DNA from: Micromonospora sp. C95
Lineage (GTDB): Bacteria; Actinomycetota; Actinomycetes; Mycobacteriales; Micromonosporaceae
Reading direction: 5' to 3'
Assembly: GCF_018070465.1 (NCBI RefSeq)
Contig: NZ_JAGPXT010000020.1
Span: 48,144 to 112,143, forward strand
DNA: 64,000 nucleotides
A program made the translations under genes and the position numbers. Under the pieces are notes generated by a model, which did no database searches, was not told where the DNA came from, and was given only the letters and a program-made list of their open reading frames with translations. Positions 9,606 to 17,614 of this stretch are shown here, piece after piece (position 1 is the first letter of the stretch; each line of letters opens with the position of its first letter).

Positions 9606-10232
9606 ATGGCTCGTTACACCGGTGCTGACTGCCGCCGTTGCCGGCGGGAGAAGATGAAGCTGTTCCTCAAGGGCAGCAAGTGCGATGGTCCGAAGTGCCC
9701 GTTCGAGTCCCGGCCGTTCCCGCCCGGGCAGCACGGCCGCGGCCGCACGAAGGAGACGGAGTACCTGCTCCAGCTCCGTGAGAAGCAGAAGGCCCGCCGT
9801 GTCTACGGGGTGCTTGAGAAGCAGTTCCGCGGCTACTACGAGGAAGCCGTGAGCAAGAAGGCCAAGACGGGCGAGGTGCTGCTGCAGATCCTCGAGTCGC
9901 GGCTGGACAACGTGGTCTACCGGGCCGGCTACGCCAAGTCCCGGGACATGGCCCGTCAGCTGGTCAAGCACGGCCACTTCACGGTGAACGGCAAGAAGGT
10001 CGACATCCCGTCGTACCGCATCAAGGAGCACGACATCGTCGAGGTCCGGGTCAAGAGCAAGGAGCTCACCCCGTTCATCGTGGCCCAGGCCGAGGCCGGC
10101 TCCAAGACCGTTCCGGCCTGGCTGGAGGCGATCCCCAGCCAGATGAAGATCCTGGTGCACTCGCTCCCGGCCCGACAGGTGATCGACACCCAGGTCCAGG
10201 AGCAGTTGATCGTCGAGCTCTACTCCAAGTAG
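9606..10232 (+). CDS. rpsD: 30S ribosomal protein S4, zinc-finger form
   Basis: S4 nucleates small-subunit assembly and in many bacteria represses its own operon. The N-terminus holds four cysteines (Cys9, Cys12, Cys26, Cys31), the zinc-binding form known from Geobacillus. An S4 RNA-binding domain (about residues 97-160, including VKHGHFTVNGKKVDIPSYRI) follows. Length is 208. It sits between rpsK and rpoA, as is standard. Confidence 0.97.
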   Translation: MARYTGADCRRCRREKMKLFLKGSKCDGPKCPFESRPFPPGQHGRGRTKETEYLLQLREKQKARRVYGVLEKQFRGYYEEAVSKKAKTGEVLLQILESRLDNVVYRAGYAKSRDMARQLVKHGHFTVNGKKVDIPSYRIKEHDIVEVRVKSKELTPFIVAQAEAGSKTVPAWLEAIPSQMKILVHSLPARQVIDTQVQEQLIVELYSK

Positions 10233-10327
10233 GGCTCGTTGCGGTGGCCCGCCCGGTCGGGCGGGCCACCGGAACAGTTTGTGTCGTGGGCGTCATATGG
10301 CGGGCGCCCCGGAAGAGAAGAGAAGAC

Positions 10328-11350
10328 ATGCTCATCAGCCAGCGACCGACCCTCTCCGAGGAGTCGATCAACGAGACCCGGTCCCGGTTCACCATCGAGC
10401 CGCTGGAGCCGGGCTTTGGCTACACCCTGGGCAACTCGCTGCGGCGTACGCTGCTGTCGTCGATCCCGGGTGCGGCTGTCACCTCGATCAAGATCGACGG
10501 TGTGCTGCACGAGTTCACCACGATCCCCGGGGTCAAGGAGGACGTGGTCGAGCTTGTCATGAACATCAAGGAGCTCTGCGTCAGCTCCGAGCACGACGAG
10601 CCGGTCAGCATGTACCTGCGTAAGCAGGGGCCGGGCGACGTGACCGCCGGCGACATCCAGCCGCCGGCCGGTGTCTCCGTGCACAACCCGGACCTGAAGC
10701 TGGCCACCCTCAACGGCAAGGGCCGGCTCGACATGGAGCTGACCGTCGAGCGGGGGCGTGGCTACGTCACGGCGGCGCAGAACAAGCAGGCGGGCGCGGA
10801 GATCGGCCGGATCCCGGTCGACTCGATCTACTCCCCGGTGCTCAAGGTGACCTACCGCGTCGAGGCGACCCGGGTCGAGCAGCGGACGGACTTCGACCGG
10901 CTGATCATCGACGTCGAGACCAAGCCGTCGATGGGGCCGCGTACCGCACTGGCCTCGGCCGGTTCGACGCTTGTGGAGCTGTTCGGGCTGGCCCGTGAGC
11001 TGGACGAGACCGCTGAGGGCATCGACATCGGCCCGTCTCCGCAGGACGCGCAGCTGGCGGCGGACCTGGCCCTGCCGATCGAGGAGCTGGACCTGACCGT
11101 CCGCTCCTACAACTGCCTCAAGCGCGAGGGCATCAACTCCGTTGGTGAGCTCATCGGGCGTACCGAGGCCGACCTCCTCGATATAAGGAACTTCGGTCAG
11201 AAGTCGATCGACGAGGTCAAGATGAAGCTCGCCGGGATGGGTCTCGGGCTGAAGGACTCGGCTCCGAACTTCGACCCGGCGCACGTCGTGGACGCCTTCG
11301 GCGAGGCCGACTACGACACCGACGACTACCGCGAGACCGAGCAGCTCTAG
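10328..11350 (+). CDS. rpoA: DNA-directed RNA polymerase alpha subunit
   Basis: ATG 10328 starts MLISQRPTLSEESINETRSR, the actinobacterial alpha N-terminus, after an AAGAGAAGAGAAG site; 340 residues result. The N-terminal dimerisation domain (~1-230) includes FTIEPLEPGFGYTLGNSLRR. The C-terminal DNA-binding domain (~254-307) includes LKREGINSVGELIGRTEADL. An acidic tail follows. The frame is open upstream, but that part is not alpha-like. Confidence 0.98.
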   Translation: MLISQRPTLSEESINETRSRFTIEPLEPGFGYTLGNSLRRTLLSSIPGAAVTSIKIDGVLHEFTTIPGVKEDVVELVMNIKELCVSSEHDEPVSMYLRKQGPGDVTAGDIQPPAGVSVHNPDLKLATLNGKGRLDMELTVERGRGYVTAAQNKQAGAEIGRIPVDSIYSPVLKVTYRVEATRVEQRTDFDRLIIDVETKPSMGPRTALASAGSTLVELFGLARELDETAEGIDIGPSPQDAQLAADLALPIEELDLTVRSYNCLKREGINSVGELIGRTEADLLDIRNFGQKSIDEVKMKLAGMGLGLKDSAPNFDPAHVVDAFGEADYDTDDYRETEQL

Positions 11351-11384
11351 TCCGCGCTGCCGCCACACCTGAGGAGCACCAAGC

Positions 11385-11945
11385 ATGCCCACGCCCACCA
11401 AGGGCCCCCGCCTCGGCGGCAGCCCCGCGCACGAGCGGCTGATGCTGGCCAACCTGGCCACCGCGCTGTTCCAGCACGGCAAAATCCAGACCACCGAGAC
11501 CAAGGCCCGGCGGCTGCGTCCGCTCGCCGAGCAGCTGATCACCAAGGCGAAGCGGGGCGACCTCGCGTCGCGCCGACGGGTGCTGACCGTGGTCAAGGAC
11601 AAGGACGTGGTGTACGCCCTGTTCGACCAGATCGCGCCGCGGTACGCCACCCGCAACGGCGGCTACACCCGGATCGTGAAGACCGGTCCGCGCAAGGGCG
11701 ACGCCGCGCCGATGGCGATCATCGAGCTGGTCGAGGAGCTTCAGGTCGCCGAGCCGAAGGCGAACAAGAAGACCGCCGGTCGCAAGGCCGCCCAGCAGGA
11801 CAAGGTCGAGGCGCTGGCGCCGGCCGACGAGGCCCCGGCGGCCCGGTCGGCCGACCAGGACGCCGAGCCGCCGCAGTCGGCCTCCGGTGACACCGCCGCC
11901 GCCCGCGAGGACAGCGACCTGGCCACCGAGGAAGACAAGGCCTGA
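11385..11945 (+). CDS. rplQ: 50S ribosomal protein L17 with C-terminal extension
   Basis: L17 lies near the peptide exit tunnel. Residues 1-~120 are the conserved core (MPTPTKGPRLGGSPAHERLM...NGGYTRIVKTGPRKGDAAPM). The remaining ~65 residues form an Ala/Glu/Asp-rich, low-complexity tail, as seen in other actinobacteria. It closes the alpha operon and is followed by a hairpin and truA. Confidence 0.96.
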   Translation: MPTPTKGPRLGGSPAHERLMLANLATALFQHGKIQTTETKARRLRPLAEQLITKAKRGDLASRRRVLTVVKDKDVVYALFDQIAPRYATRNGGYTRIVKTGPRKGDAAPMAIIELVEELQVAEPKANKKTAGRKAAQQDKVEALAPADEAPAARSADQDAEPPQSASGDTAAAREDSDLATEEDKA

Positions 11946-11977
11946 TCCAGGCCGGCTGGACAGGCTCTGAGGCCGTT

Positions 11978-12015
11978 GTCGGGCCCGGCATCCCCACGGG
12001 GGTGCCGGGCCCGAC
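11978..12015 (+). terminator. hairpin between rplQ and truA
   Basis: A perfect 13-bp inverted repeat (11978-11990 with 12003-12015) has a 12-nt loop whose own CCCC/GGGG can pair. It ends about 18 bases before truA. It may terminate most alpha-operon transcripts while allowing some readthrough into truA. Confidence 0.7.
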
Positions 12016-12033
12016 TCGTCGAGGAGGTACCAC

Positions 12034-12864
12034 GTGGACGAGCGCACCCGGGTGCGACTGGACGTCGCGTACGACGGCACGGCCTTCTCCGGCTGGGCCG
12101 CGCAGCCGGGGCGACGCACGGTCGCGGGAGTGCTCGTCGAGACGCTGGATCTGGTGCTCGGCGCCGGCATCGCTACCGGCTTGACCGTTGCCGGTCGTAC
12201 CGACGCGGGGGTACATGCCAGCGGGCAGGTCTGCCACCTTGACCTGCCCGGCGATGTCTGGCGGGCGTACGAGGAGCGGCTGTTGCGCCGGCTGGCCCGG
12301 CTGCTCCCGACGGATGTGCGGGTGCGGGCGATGGTTGCGGTGCCGGACAGCTTCGACGCCCGTTTCTCGGCGACCTTCCGCCGCTACGAGTACCGGGTGA
12401 CCGACGCGCCGTGGGGGTGCGATCCACTGCGCCGGCACGAGATCCTGGCCTGGCCCCGGGCACTCGACCTGGACCTGCTCACCACCGCGGCGGCCGGACT
12501 GGTCGGCGAGCACGACTTCGCCGCGTACTGCCGGCGCAAGGAGAACGCCACCACGCTGCGGGAGGTGACCAGGTTGGACTGGCGGCGGGACGCCGACGGG
12601 ATCCTGGTCGCCACCGTGCAGGCCGACGCGTTCTGTCAGGCGATGGTCCGCAGCCTGGTCGGCGCCATGCTGGTCGCCGGCGACGGTCGCCGACCGGTAC
12701 GGTGGCCGGCCGACCTGCTGGCCCGTCGGGAACGGGCCAGCGAGGTGACCGTGGCACCGGCGCACGGGCTGACCCTGGTGGCAGTCGGCTACCCGGACGA
12801 TCCCGCCGGGTACGCGCGCCGGGCCGAGGCGACCCGACGGCTACGGGTGCCCGCCGAGAGTTGA
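12034..12864 (+). CDS. truA: tRNA pseudouridine(38-40) synthase TruA
   Basis: TruA isomerises uridines 38-40 in the tRNA anticodon arm. GTG 12034 follows GAGGAGGTACCAC. The catalytic aspartate is Asp57 in GRTDAGVHA. The partner motifs FDARFSATFRRYEYRV and GEHDFAAYCRR are also present. Length is 276 residues. truA downstream of rplQ is a common actinobacterial order. Confidence 0.95.
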   Translation: MDERTRVRLDVAYDGTAFSGWAAQPGRRTVAGVLVETLDLVLGAGIATGLTVAGRTDAGVHASGQVCHLDLPGDVWRAYEERLLRRLARLLPTDVRVRAMVAVPDSFDARFSATFRRYEYRVTDAPWGCDPLRRHEILAWPRALDLDLLTTAAAGLVGEHDFAAYCRRKENATTLREVTRLDWRRDADGILVATVQADAFCQAMVRSLVGAMLVAGDGRRPVRWPADLLARRERASEVTVAPAHGLTLVAVGYPDDPAGYARRAEATRRLRVPAES

Positions 12865-12898
12865 ACCATCGGCCGCGTCACCCGTCGTCGACGGTCGG

Positions 12899-14002
12899 TC
12901 AGTCCTCGGTGGACTCGTCCTGGTTGCCGGTGTCGTCGGTGGGTTCCTCGGTCGGCTGACCTGCCGTCCCGCCGTTGGCACGCCGCTCCAGCACGCCCTG
13001 GTTGAGGTGCTGTTCGAGCATGTCGAAGAGGATCTCGCGGACCCCGGTGTCACCGGAGCGGATGGTGGCACCGTCGGTGCGGGCGACCACCGCATAGGCG
13101 ATGTAGTGGCCGCGTACCTGCCAGCCGACCCGGGCCGGTGCGGTGGCGACGACCTCGGTGCCGTCGCCCGCCGACATGCCGCGGAAGCGGCCCTGCCGCT
13201 CGTCGAGCAACTGGCGGATCCGGTCCCGGGCCCGCTCGGCACTGGACCGGTCGGTGAGGTTGAACAGCCCCGTGGTGACCAGGTGGTCGCCGTCCGGTGC
13301 GCGGAGGGTGGCCCGGACGACCTGGTTGCAGCCGAGCCGGACCAGCAGGTCCGAGACCTCCCCGGTGGCGGCCACCGGGCAACTGGCGCTGGACTGGGTG
13401 CGGAGCACCTCGTAGCCGTTCCCGCCGTCGCCAACGGTGAGCGTGCTGGCGGGGAAGACCTCGCGGGCGGTGAGCGGCGCCTGGTCGGTGTCCCGCGAAT
13501 CGAGGTCGCTGGCCTCGGCGGGCACCGTGCCGCGGGTGGTGTCCGGTGCGGCGCTGGGTCCGGCCTGCTGTCCGATCAGGGTCCGACCGTCCAGCAGGGT
13601 GGCGGCGGTGAGACCGCAGAGAGCGAGCAGCACCAGCGCCGCGGCGCCGCCGACCAGCACCTGCCACGCGCGACCGCCACCTCGGCGGGGCGGCGGCGCG
13701 ACGGTCGTCGTGCCCGGCTCCGGCGGTGCCGCCGCCACGCCGACCGGCGTCGGTTCGTCGGGCGCGGCCGGCGCCGGGTCGTACCGTGGTGCCGGTTCCT
13801 GCTGTGTGTCGGGAAACGCCGCCCGTGGCGGCGCCGACGACGGCAGCATGATCTGGTTCGGGCGGGCCAGCGACGGGGTGGGGAAGCGCGACGGGGACGG
13901 CCCGGCCGGGGGCGGCGGGCCGGGCTGGGGCAGAGCGCCCTCGGGCTCGTCGTCCCGGTACGGGACGTATGCGTCCTCATCGGAGTCGTACCGATACACC
14001 AT
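12899..14002 (-). CDS. single-pass membrane protein of unknown function
   Basis: The chosen ATG (14002) gives 367 residues starting MVYRYDSDEDAYVPYRDDEP; longer in-frame starts exist upstream. Residues ~1-105 are acidic and then Pro/Ala-rich, and probably cytoplasmic. One membrane helix spans about 111-137 (VLVGGAAALVLLALCGLTAA). The outside part (~140-367) has two cysteines and repeated phrases about DGDHLVTTGLF and GHYIAYAVVARTDG. It ends in a Thr/Glu/Asp-rich tail. No catalytic motif is visible and I do not recognise the family. It faces truA tail to tail and is divergent from the methyltransferase. Confidence 0.7.
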   Translation of the reverse strand: MVYRYDSDEDAYVPYRDDEPEGALPQPGPPPPAGPSPSRFPTPSLARPNQIMLPSSAPPRAAFPDTQQEPAPRYDPAPAAPDEPTPVGVAAAPPEPGTTTVAPPPRRGGGRAWQVLVGGAAALVLLALCGLTAATLLDGRTLIGQQAGPSAAPDTTRGTVPAEASDLDSRDTDQAPLTAREVFPASTLTVGDGGNGYEVLRTQSSASCPVAATGEVSDLLVRLGCNQVVRATLRAPDGDHLVTTGLFNLTDRSSAERARDRIRQLLDERQGRFRGMSAGDGTEVVATAPARVGWQVRGHYIAYAVVARTDGATIRSGDTGVREILFDMLEQHLNQGVLERRANGGTAGQPTEEPTDDTGNQDESTED

Positions 14003-14014
14003 GTCGTCCAGAGT

Positions 14015-14030
14015 AGGGATTTTTATCCCT
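14015..14030. promoter_or_regulatory. small dyad in a divergent promoter region
   Basis: AGGGAT-TTTT-ATCCCT is an unusually AT-rich inverted repeat in the 119-base gap between the divergent genes at 14002 (-) and 14122 (+). It could be an operator. The regulator is unknown. Confidence 0.3.
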
Positions 14031-14121
14031 TTAGTAGGTATTTCGCGCAAATGCAGTTGATGACCGTGTCGGCGCGACCACGGCGGCCGTACCTTCGGCC
14101 CGATCCGCACGCGGTGCGAGA

Positions 14122-14736
14122 ATGTCCGGCGTGACCGGGGAGCACTACTTCACCGCCGAGCCGAACGCGCCTGCCCAGGCGCGCGAGGTGCAGTTCACCG
14201 TCGCCGGCCGCGACTACACCCTCGCCTCGGCGTCCGGGGTCTTCTCGGCCACCCGCCTCGACCCGGGCACCGCGGTGCTGCTGCGCAAGGCCGAGCTACC
14301 CGGCATCGCCACCACCGGCGACCTGCTCGACCTCGGTTGCGGGTTCGGCCCGATCACCTGCGTACTCGCCACCGTCGCGGCCACGGCGACGACCTGGGCG
14401 GTGGACGTGAACGAGCGGGCGCGCCAGCTGACAGCCGAGAACGCCGCCCGGCTCGGGCTGTCCGACCGGGTACGGGTGACGGCACCCGAGGAGGTGCCCG
14501 CCGACCTCCGCTTCGCCCAGATCTGGTCCAACCCGCCGATCCGGATCGGTAAGGACGAGCTGCACCAGATGCTGCTGCGCTGGCTGCCCCGGCTCGCCCC
14601 GGCCGGGGTGGCCTGGCTCGTGGTGGCCCGCCACCTCGGCGGTGACTCGTTGCAGTCCTGGCTGGTCGAGCAGGGCTGGCAGGTGGCTCGACACGCCAGC
14701 CAGAAGGGTTTCCGGGTGTTGCGCGTCACCCGTTGA
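14122..14736 (+). CDS. class I SAM methyltransferase, RsmC-like
   Basis: The 204-residue protein has the SAM-binding motif LLDLGCGFGPITCVLA (about residues 70-85). It also has SNPPIRIGKDELH (about 136), close to the NPPF motif of RsmC-type 16S rRNA guanine-N2 methyltransferases. The N-terminal HYFTAEP...LDPGTAVLL resembles the single-domain 'MTS' form. rRNA guanine methylation is therefore likely but not proven; another small-molecule or RNA substrate is possible. Confidence 0.8.
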   Translation: MSGVTGEHYFTAEPNAPAQAREVQFTVAGRDYTLASASGVFSATRLDPGTAVLLRKAELPGIATTGDLLDLGCGFGPITCVLATVAATATTWAVDVNERARQLTAENAARLGLSDRVRVTAPEEVPADLRFAQIWSNPPIRIGKDELHQMLLRWLPRLAPAGVAWLVVARHLGGDSLQSWLVEQGWQVARHASQKGFRVLRVTR

Positions 14737-14783
14737 CCGGGTAATCGGTTGGCCCGCCGCGCCGGCTCAGGCAGGATGCCCGC

Positions 14784-16463
14784 GTGGGATACGTGGACGT
14801 GGCGGCGGTCGGGCATGTCCTGCCGGACGGGCGGGAACTCTTCGCCGACGTGTCGTTCCGGGTCGGTGAGGGCGCCAAGGTGGCGCTGGTCGGGCCGAAC
14901 GGTGCGGGCAAGACGACGTTGCTGCGGATGGTCGCCGGTGACCTGCCGGTGTCCACCGGCGCGATCGCGCGTACCGGCGGGCTGGGCGTCATGCGCCAGT
15001 TCATCGGCATGATCGGCGACGAGTCGACGCTGGCCGACCTGGCCCTGTCGCTCGCGCCGCCGCCGCTGCGCGACGCCGGGCGCCGGCTGGCCGAGACCGA
15101 GGCGGCCATGCGCGACGCCGAACTGCGCGGCAAGTACAGCACCGCCGCCGGCAAGGCCCAACTGGCGTACGCCGACGCGCTGGCGGCCTGGGGGGAGACC
15201 GGCGGGTACGACGCCGAGGTGCTCTTCGACACCGTCGCCACAATCGTCCTCGATCTGCCCTGGGACACCGCCCGGCAGCGCCTGGTCCGGACCCTCTCCG
15301 GCGGGCAGCAGAAGCGCTTCGCGCTGGAGTTGTTGCTGCGTGGCCCCGACGAGGTGCTGCTGCTCGACGAGCCGGACAACTTCCTCGACGTGCCCGGTAA
15401 GCGTTGGCTGGAGGCGCGGCTGCGGGAGTCGGCCAAGTCGGTGCTCTACGTCTCGCACGACCGGGAGCTGCTGGCGCACACCGCCGACCGGGTGGTAGCG
15501 GTGGAGGGCGGCAGCGCCTGGGTGCATCCCGGCGGCTTCGCCAGCTGGCACGCGGCACGAGTGTCCCGGCACGACCGCCTCGACGAGCAGCGCAAGCGGT
15601 GGGACGAGGAGCACCAGAAGCTGCGCGAGCTGATGCTGATGTACAAGCAGAAGGCCGCGTACAACTCCGGGATGGCCTCGCGCTACCAGGCGGCGCAGAC
15701 CCGGTTGCGCAAGTTCGAGGAGGCCGGGCCGCCGCCCGTACCCCCGAAGGAGCAGGACATCCGGATGCGGCTGGCCGGCGGACGGACCGGCAAGCGCGCC
15801 CTGGTCTGCGAGCAGCTGGAGCTGGACGGCCTTACCTATCCGTTCGACCTGGAGCTGTGGTACGGCGACCGGCTCGCGGTGCTCGGCGCCAACGGCACCG
15901 GCAAGTCGCACTTCCTGCGGCTGCTGGCCCGGGGTGGCACGGACCCGGACCCGGCGAACGGCCCGGTCGACGGTGCGGCGGCGCTCGCCCCGGTGGCGCA
16001 CGACGGCATGGCCCGGCTCGGCGCGCGGGTCCGACCCGGTCACTTCTCCCAGACCCACGACCGGCCCGAGTTGATGGCGCGGACGCTCGTGGAGATCCTC
16101 TGGCGGGGCGACGAACACCGGGCTGGCATGGACCGGCACGCGGCCATGGCGGCGCTGTCCCGGTACGAGCTGGCGGGGCAGGGGGATCAGCGCTTCGGCA
16201 CCCTCTCCGGCGGGCAGCAGGCCCGCTTTCTGGTGCTGCTGCTGGAGCTGTCCGGCGCGACCATGCTGCTGCTCGACGAGCCCACCGACAACCTCGACCT
16301 GGCCTCGGCCGAGGCGCTGGAGGCCGGACTCACCGCGTTTGCCGGCACGGTGGTGGCGGTCACCCACGACCGCTGGTTCACCCGCACTTTCGACCGCTTC
16401 CTGCTGTTCCGCGGCGACGGCGAGGTGGTCGAGACCGACGAGCCGGTCTGGGACGTGGCCTGA
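14784..16463 (+). CDS. ABC-F family ATPase
   Basis: Two ABC ATPase cassettes lie in one 559-residue soluble chain with no membrane domain, the ABC-F layout. Cassette 1 has Walker A GPNGAGKTTL (~residue 38), signature LSGGQQKRFALELLL (~173) and Walker B LLLDEPDNFLD. Cassette 2 has Walker A GANGTGKSHF (~371), signature LSGGQQARFLVLL and LLLDEPTDNLD. The charged linker (~260-325) would reach toward the ribosomal P site. The family acts in translation or antibiotic resistance; which applies here cannot be read. GTG start at 14784. Confidence 0.9.
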   Translation: MGYVDVAAVGHVLPDGRELFADVSFRVGEGAKVALVGPNGAGKTTLLRMVAGDLPVSTGAIARTGGLGVMRQFIGMIGDESTLADLALSLAPPPLRDAGRRLAETEAAMRDAELRGKYSTAAGKAQLAYADALAAWGETGGYDAEVLFDTVATIVLDLPWDTARQRLVRTLSGGQQKRFALELLLRGPDEVLLLDEPDNFLDVPGKRWLEARLRESAKSVLYVSHDRELLAHTADRVVAVEGGSAWVHPGGFASWHAARVSRHDRLDEQRKRWDEEHQKLRELMLMYKQKAAYNSGMASRYQAAQTRLRKFEEAGPPPVPPKEQDIRMRLAGGRTGKRALVCEQLELDGLTYPFDLELWYGDRLAVLGANGTGKSHFLRLLARGGTDPDPANGPVDGAAALAPVAHDGMARLGARVRPGHFSQTHDRPELMARTLVEILWRGDEHRAGMDRHAAMAALSRYELAGQGDQRFGTLSGGQQARFLVLLLELSGATMLLLDEPTDNLDLASAEALEAGLTAFAGTVVAVTHDRWFTRTFDRFLLFRGDGEVVETDEPVWDVA

Positions 16464-16522
16464 CCCGTAGCCGGCCGCGGTCGGCCCTGCGACCAGCCGA
16501 CGAGGCGACATATGGTGATCTG

Positions 16523-17482
16523 GTGAGTGAGATGACCTATCGCCGGTTGGGCGACTCCGGGCTCGTGGTGTCCGTCGTGGGGATCGGCTGCAACAACTTC
16601 GGCCGCAAACTCGACCCGGACGGCACGCGCGCGGTGGTCGACGCGGCCCTCGACGCCGGGATCAATTTCTTCGACACCGCCGACATCTACGGCGAGCCGC
16701 ACGGCGCGTCGGAGGCGCAGCTCGGCGCGGCCCTCAAGGGCCGCCGGGACGACGTGGTGCTGGCGACCAAGTTCGGCATGTCGATGGCCGGCAGCAACGG
16801 CCGCGACTTCGGGGTACGCGGCTCGCGTCGCTACGTGATCCGGGCGGTCGAGGCGTCGCTGCGTCGGTTGGGCACCGACTACATCGACCTGTACCAGTTC
16901 CATGAGCCGGACCCGGGTACCCCGATCGACGAGACGCTGTCCGCGCTGGACGACCTGGTCCGCGCCGGCAAGGTGCGGTACCTCGGCAACTCCAACTTCG
17001 CCGGCTGGCAGATCGCCGACGCCGACTGGACGGCGAAGACCCGGGGATTCGCCCGGTTCGTCAGTGCGCAGAACCACTACAGCCTGCTCAACCGGGACGC
17101 CGAGATCGAGGTGCTGCCGGCCTGCGACCGGTTCGGGCTGGGCATGCTGCCGTTCTTCCCGCTGGCCAACGGGCTGCTCACCGGCAAGTACAAGCGGGAT
17201 GAGGCGCCGCCGGCCGGCAGTCGCCTGGCCGGGGGCGGGCGGTACGCCCAGCGGCTCGCCGCCGCCGACTGGGACACCATCGAGGGCATCGAGGCGTACG
17301 CCGCGCAGCGGGGTGTGCCGATGCTGCACGTGGCGATCGGTGGGCTGGCCGCCCAACCGGCGGTCACCTCGGTCATCGCCGGAGCCACCACACCCGAGCA
17401 GGTACGCGCCAACGCCGAAGCCGGCACCTGGCACCCCACCGAGGAGGACCTGAAGGCGCTCCGCACGGTCCTCGACAGCTGA
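16523..17482 (+). CDS. aldo/keto reductase
   Basis: The 319-residue protein is an NADPH-dependent aldo/keto reductase with a TIM barrel. The tetrad is visible: Asp and Tyr in FFDTADIYGEPHG, Lys in LATKFGMS and His in YQFHEPDPGTP. The NADP-binding end includes VIAGATTPEQVRANAEA. GTG 16523 is used; ATG 16532 is an alternative. The substrate is unknown, and the neighbours give no clue. Confidence 0.88.
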   Translation: MSEMTYRRLGDSGLVVSVVGIGCNNFGRKLDPDGTRAVVDAALDAGINFFDTADIYGEPHGASEAQLGAALKGRRDDVVLATKFGMSMAGSNGRDFGVRGSRRYVIRAVEASLRRLGTDYIDLYQFHEPDPGTPIDETLSALDDLVRAGKVRYLGNSNFAGWQIADADWTAKTRGFARFVSAQNHYSLLNRDAEIEVLPACDRFGLGMLPFFPLANGLLTGKYKRDEAPPAGSRLAGGGRYAQRLAAADWDTIEGIEAYAAQRGVPMLHVAIGGLAAQPAVTSVIAGATTPEQVRANAEAGTWHPTEEDLKALRTVLDS

Positions 17483-17501
17483 CCCCGTGCCTTGCCCCTT
17501 G

Positions 17502-17564
17502 CGTTGATCATGAGGTTGACGGCGAAGTCGATCTTCGAAGTTGCCGCCAACCTCATGATCAACG
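17502..17564. repeat. long palindromic intergenic repeat
   Basis: A perfect 17-bp inverted repeat (17502-17518 with 17548-17564) has arms CGTTGATCATGAGGTTG and its complement. The stem continues inward by four more pairs after one mismatch. It lies between two convergent genes. I recall similar GTTGATCATGA-type sequences as common intergenic elements in Micromonospora, but I cannot verify that here. It may act as a bidirectional terminator. Confidence 0.65.
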
Positions 17565-17578
17565 GGGCTGTGTGGAGG

Positions 17579-17608
17579 GGCCCCGCCCGGCAGGTGCCGG
17601 GCGGGGCC
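17579..17608. terminator. GC-rich hairpin terminator between convergent genes
   Basis: Fourteen complementary bases on each side (17579-17592 with 17595-17608) form a very stable hairpin. It lies just past the stop of the minus-strand ThuA gene at 17615 and downstream of the aldo/keto reductase. It can serve both strands. Confidence 0.7.
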
Positions 17609-17614
17609 GTGGGG

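Noticed and set aside
13007..14134. Plus-strand open frame opposite the unknown membrane protein
   Set aside because: The minus frame has a defined membrane helix and acidic N-terminus. The plus frame is Arg/Ala/Gly-rich and lacks structure.
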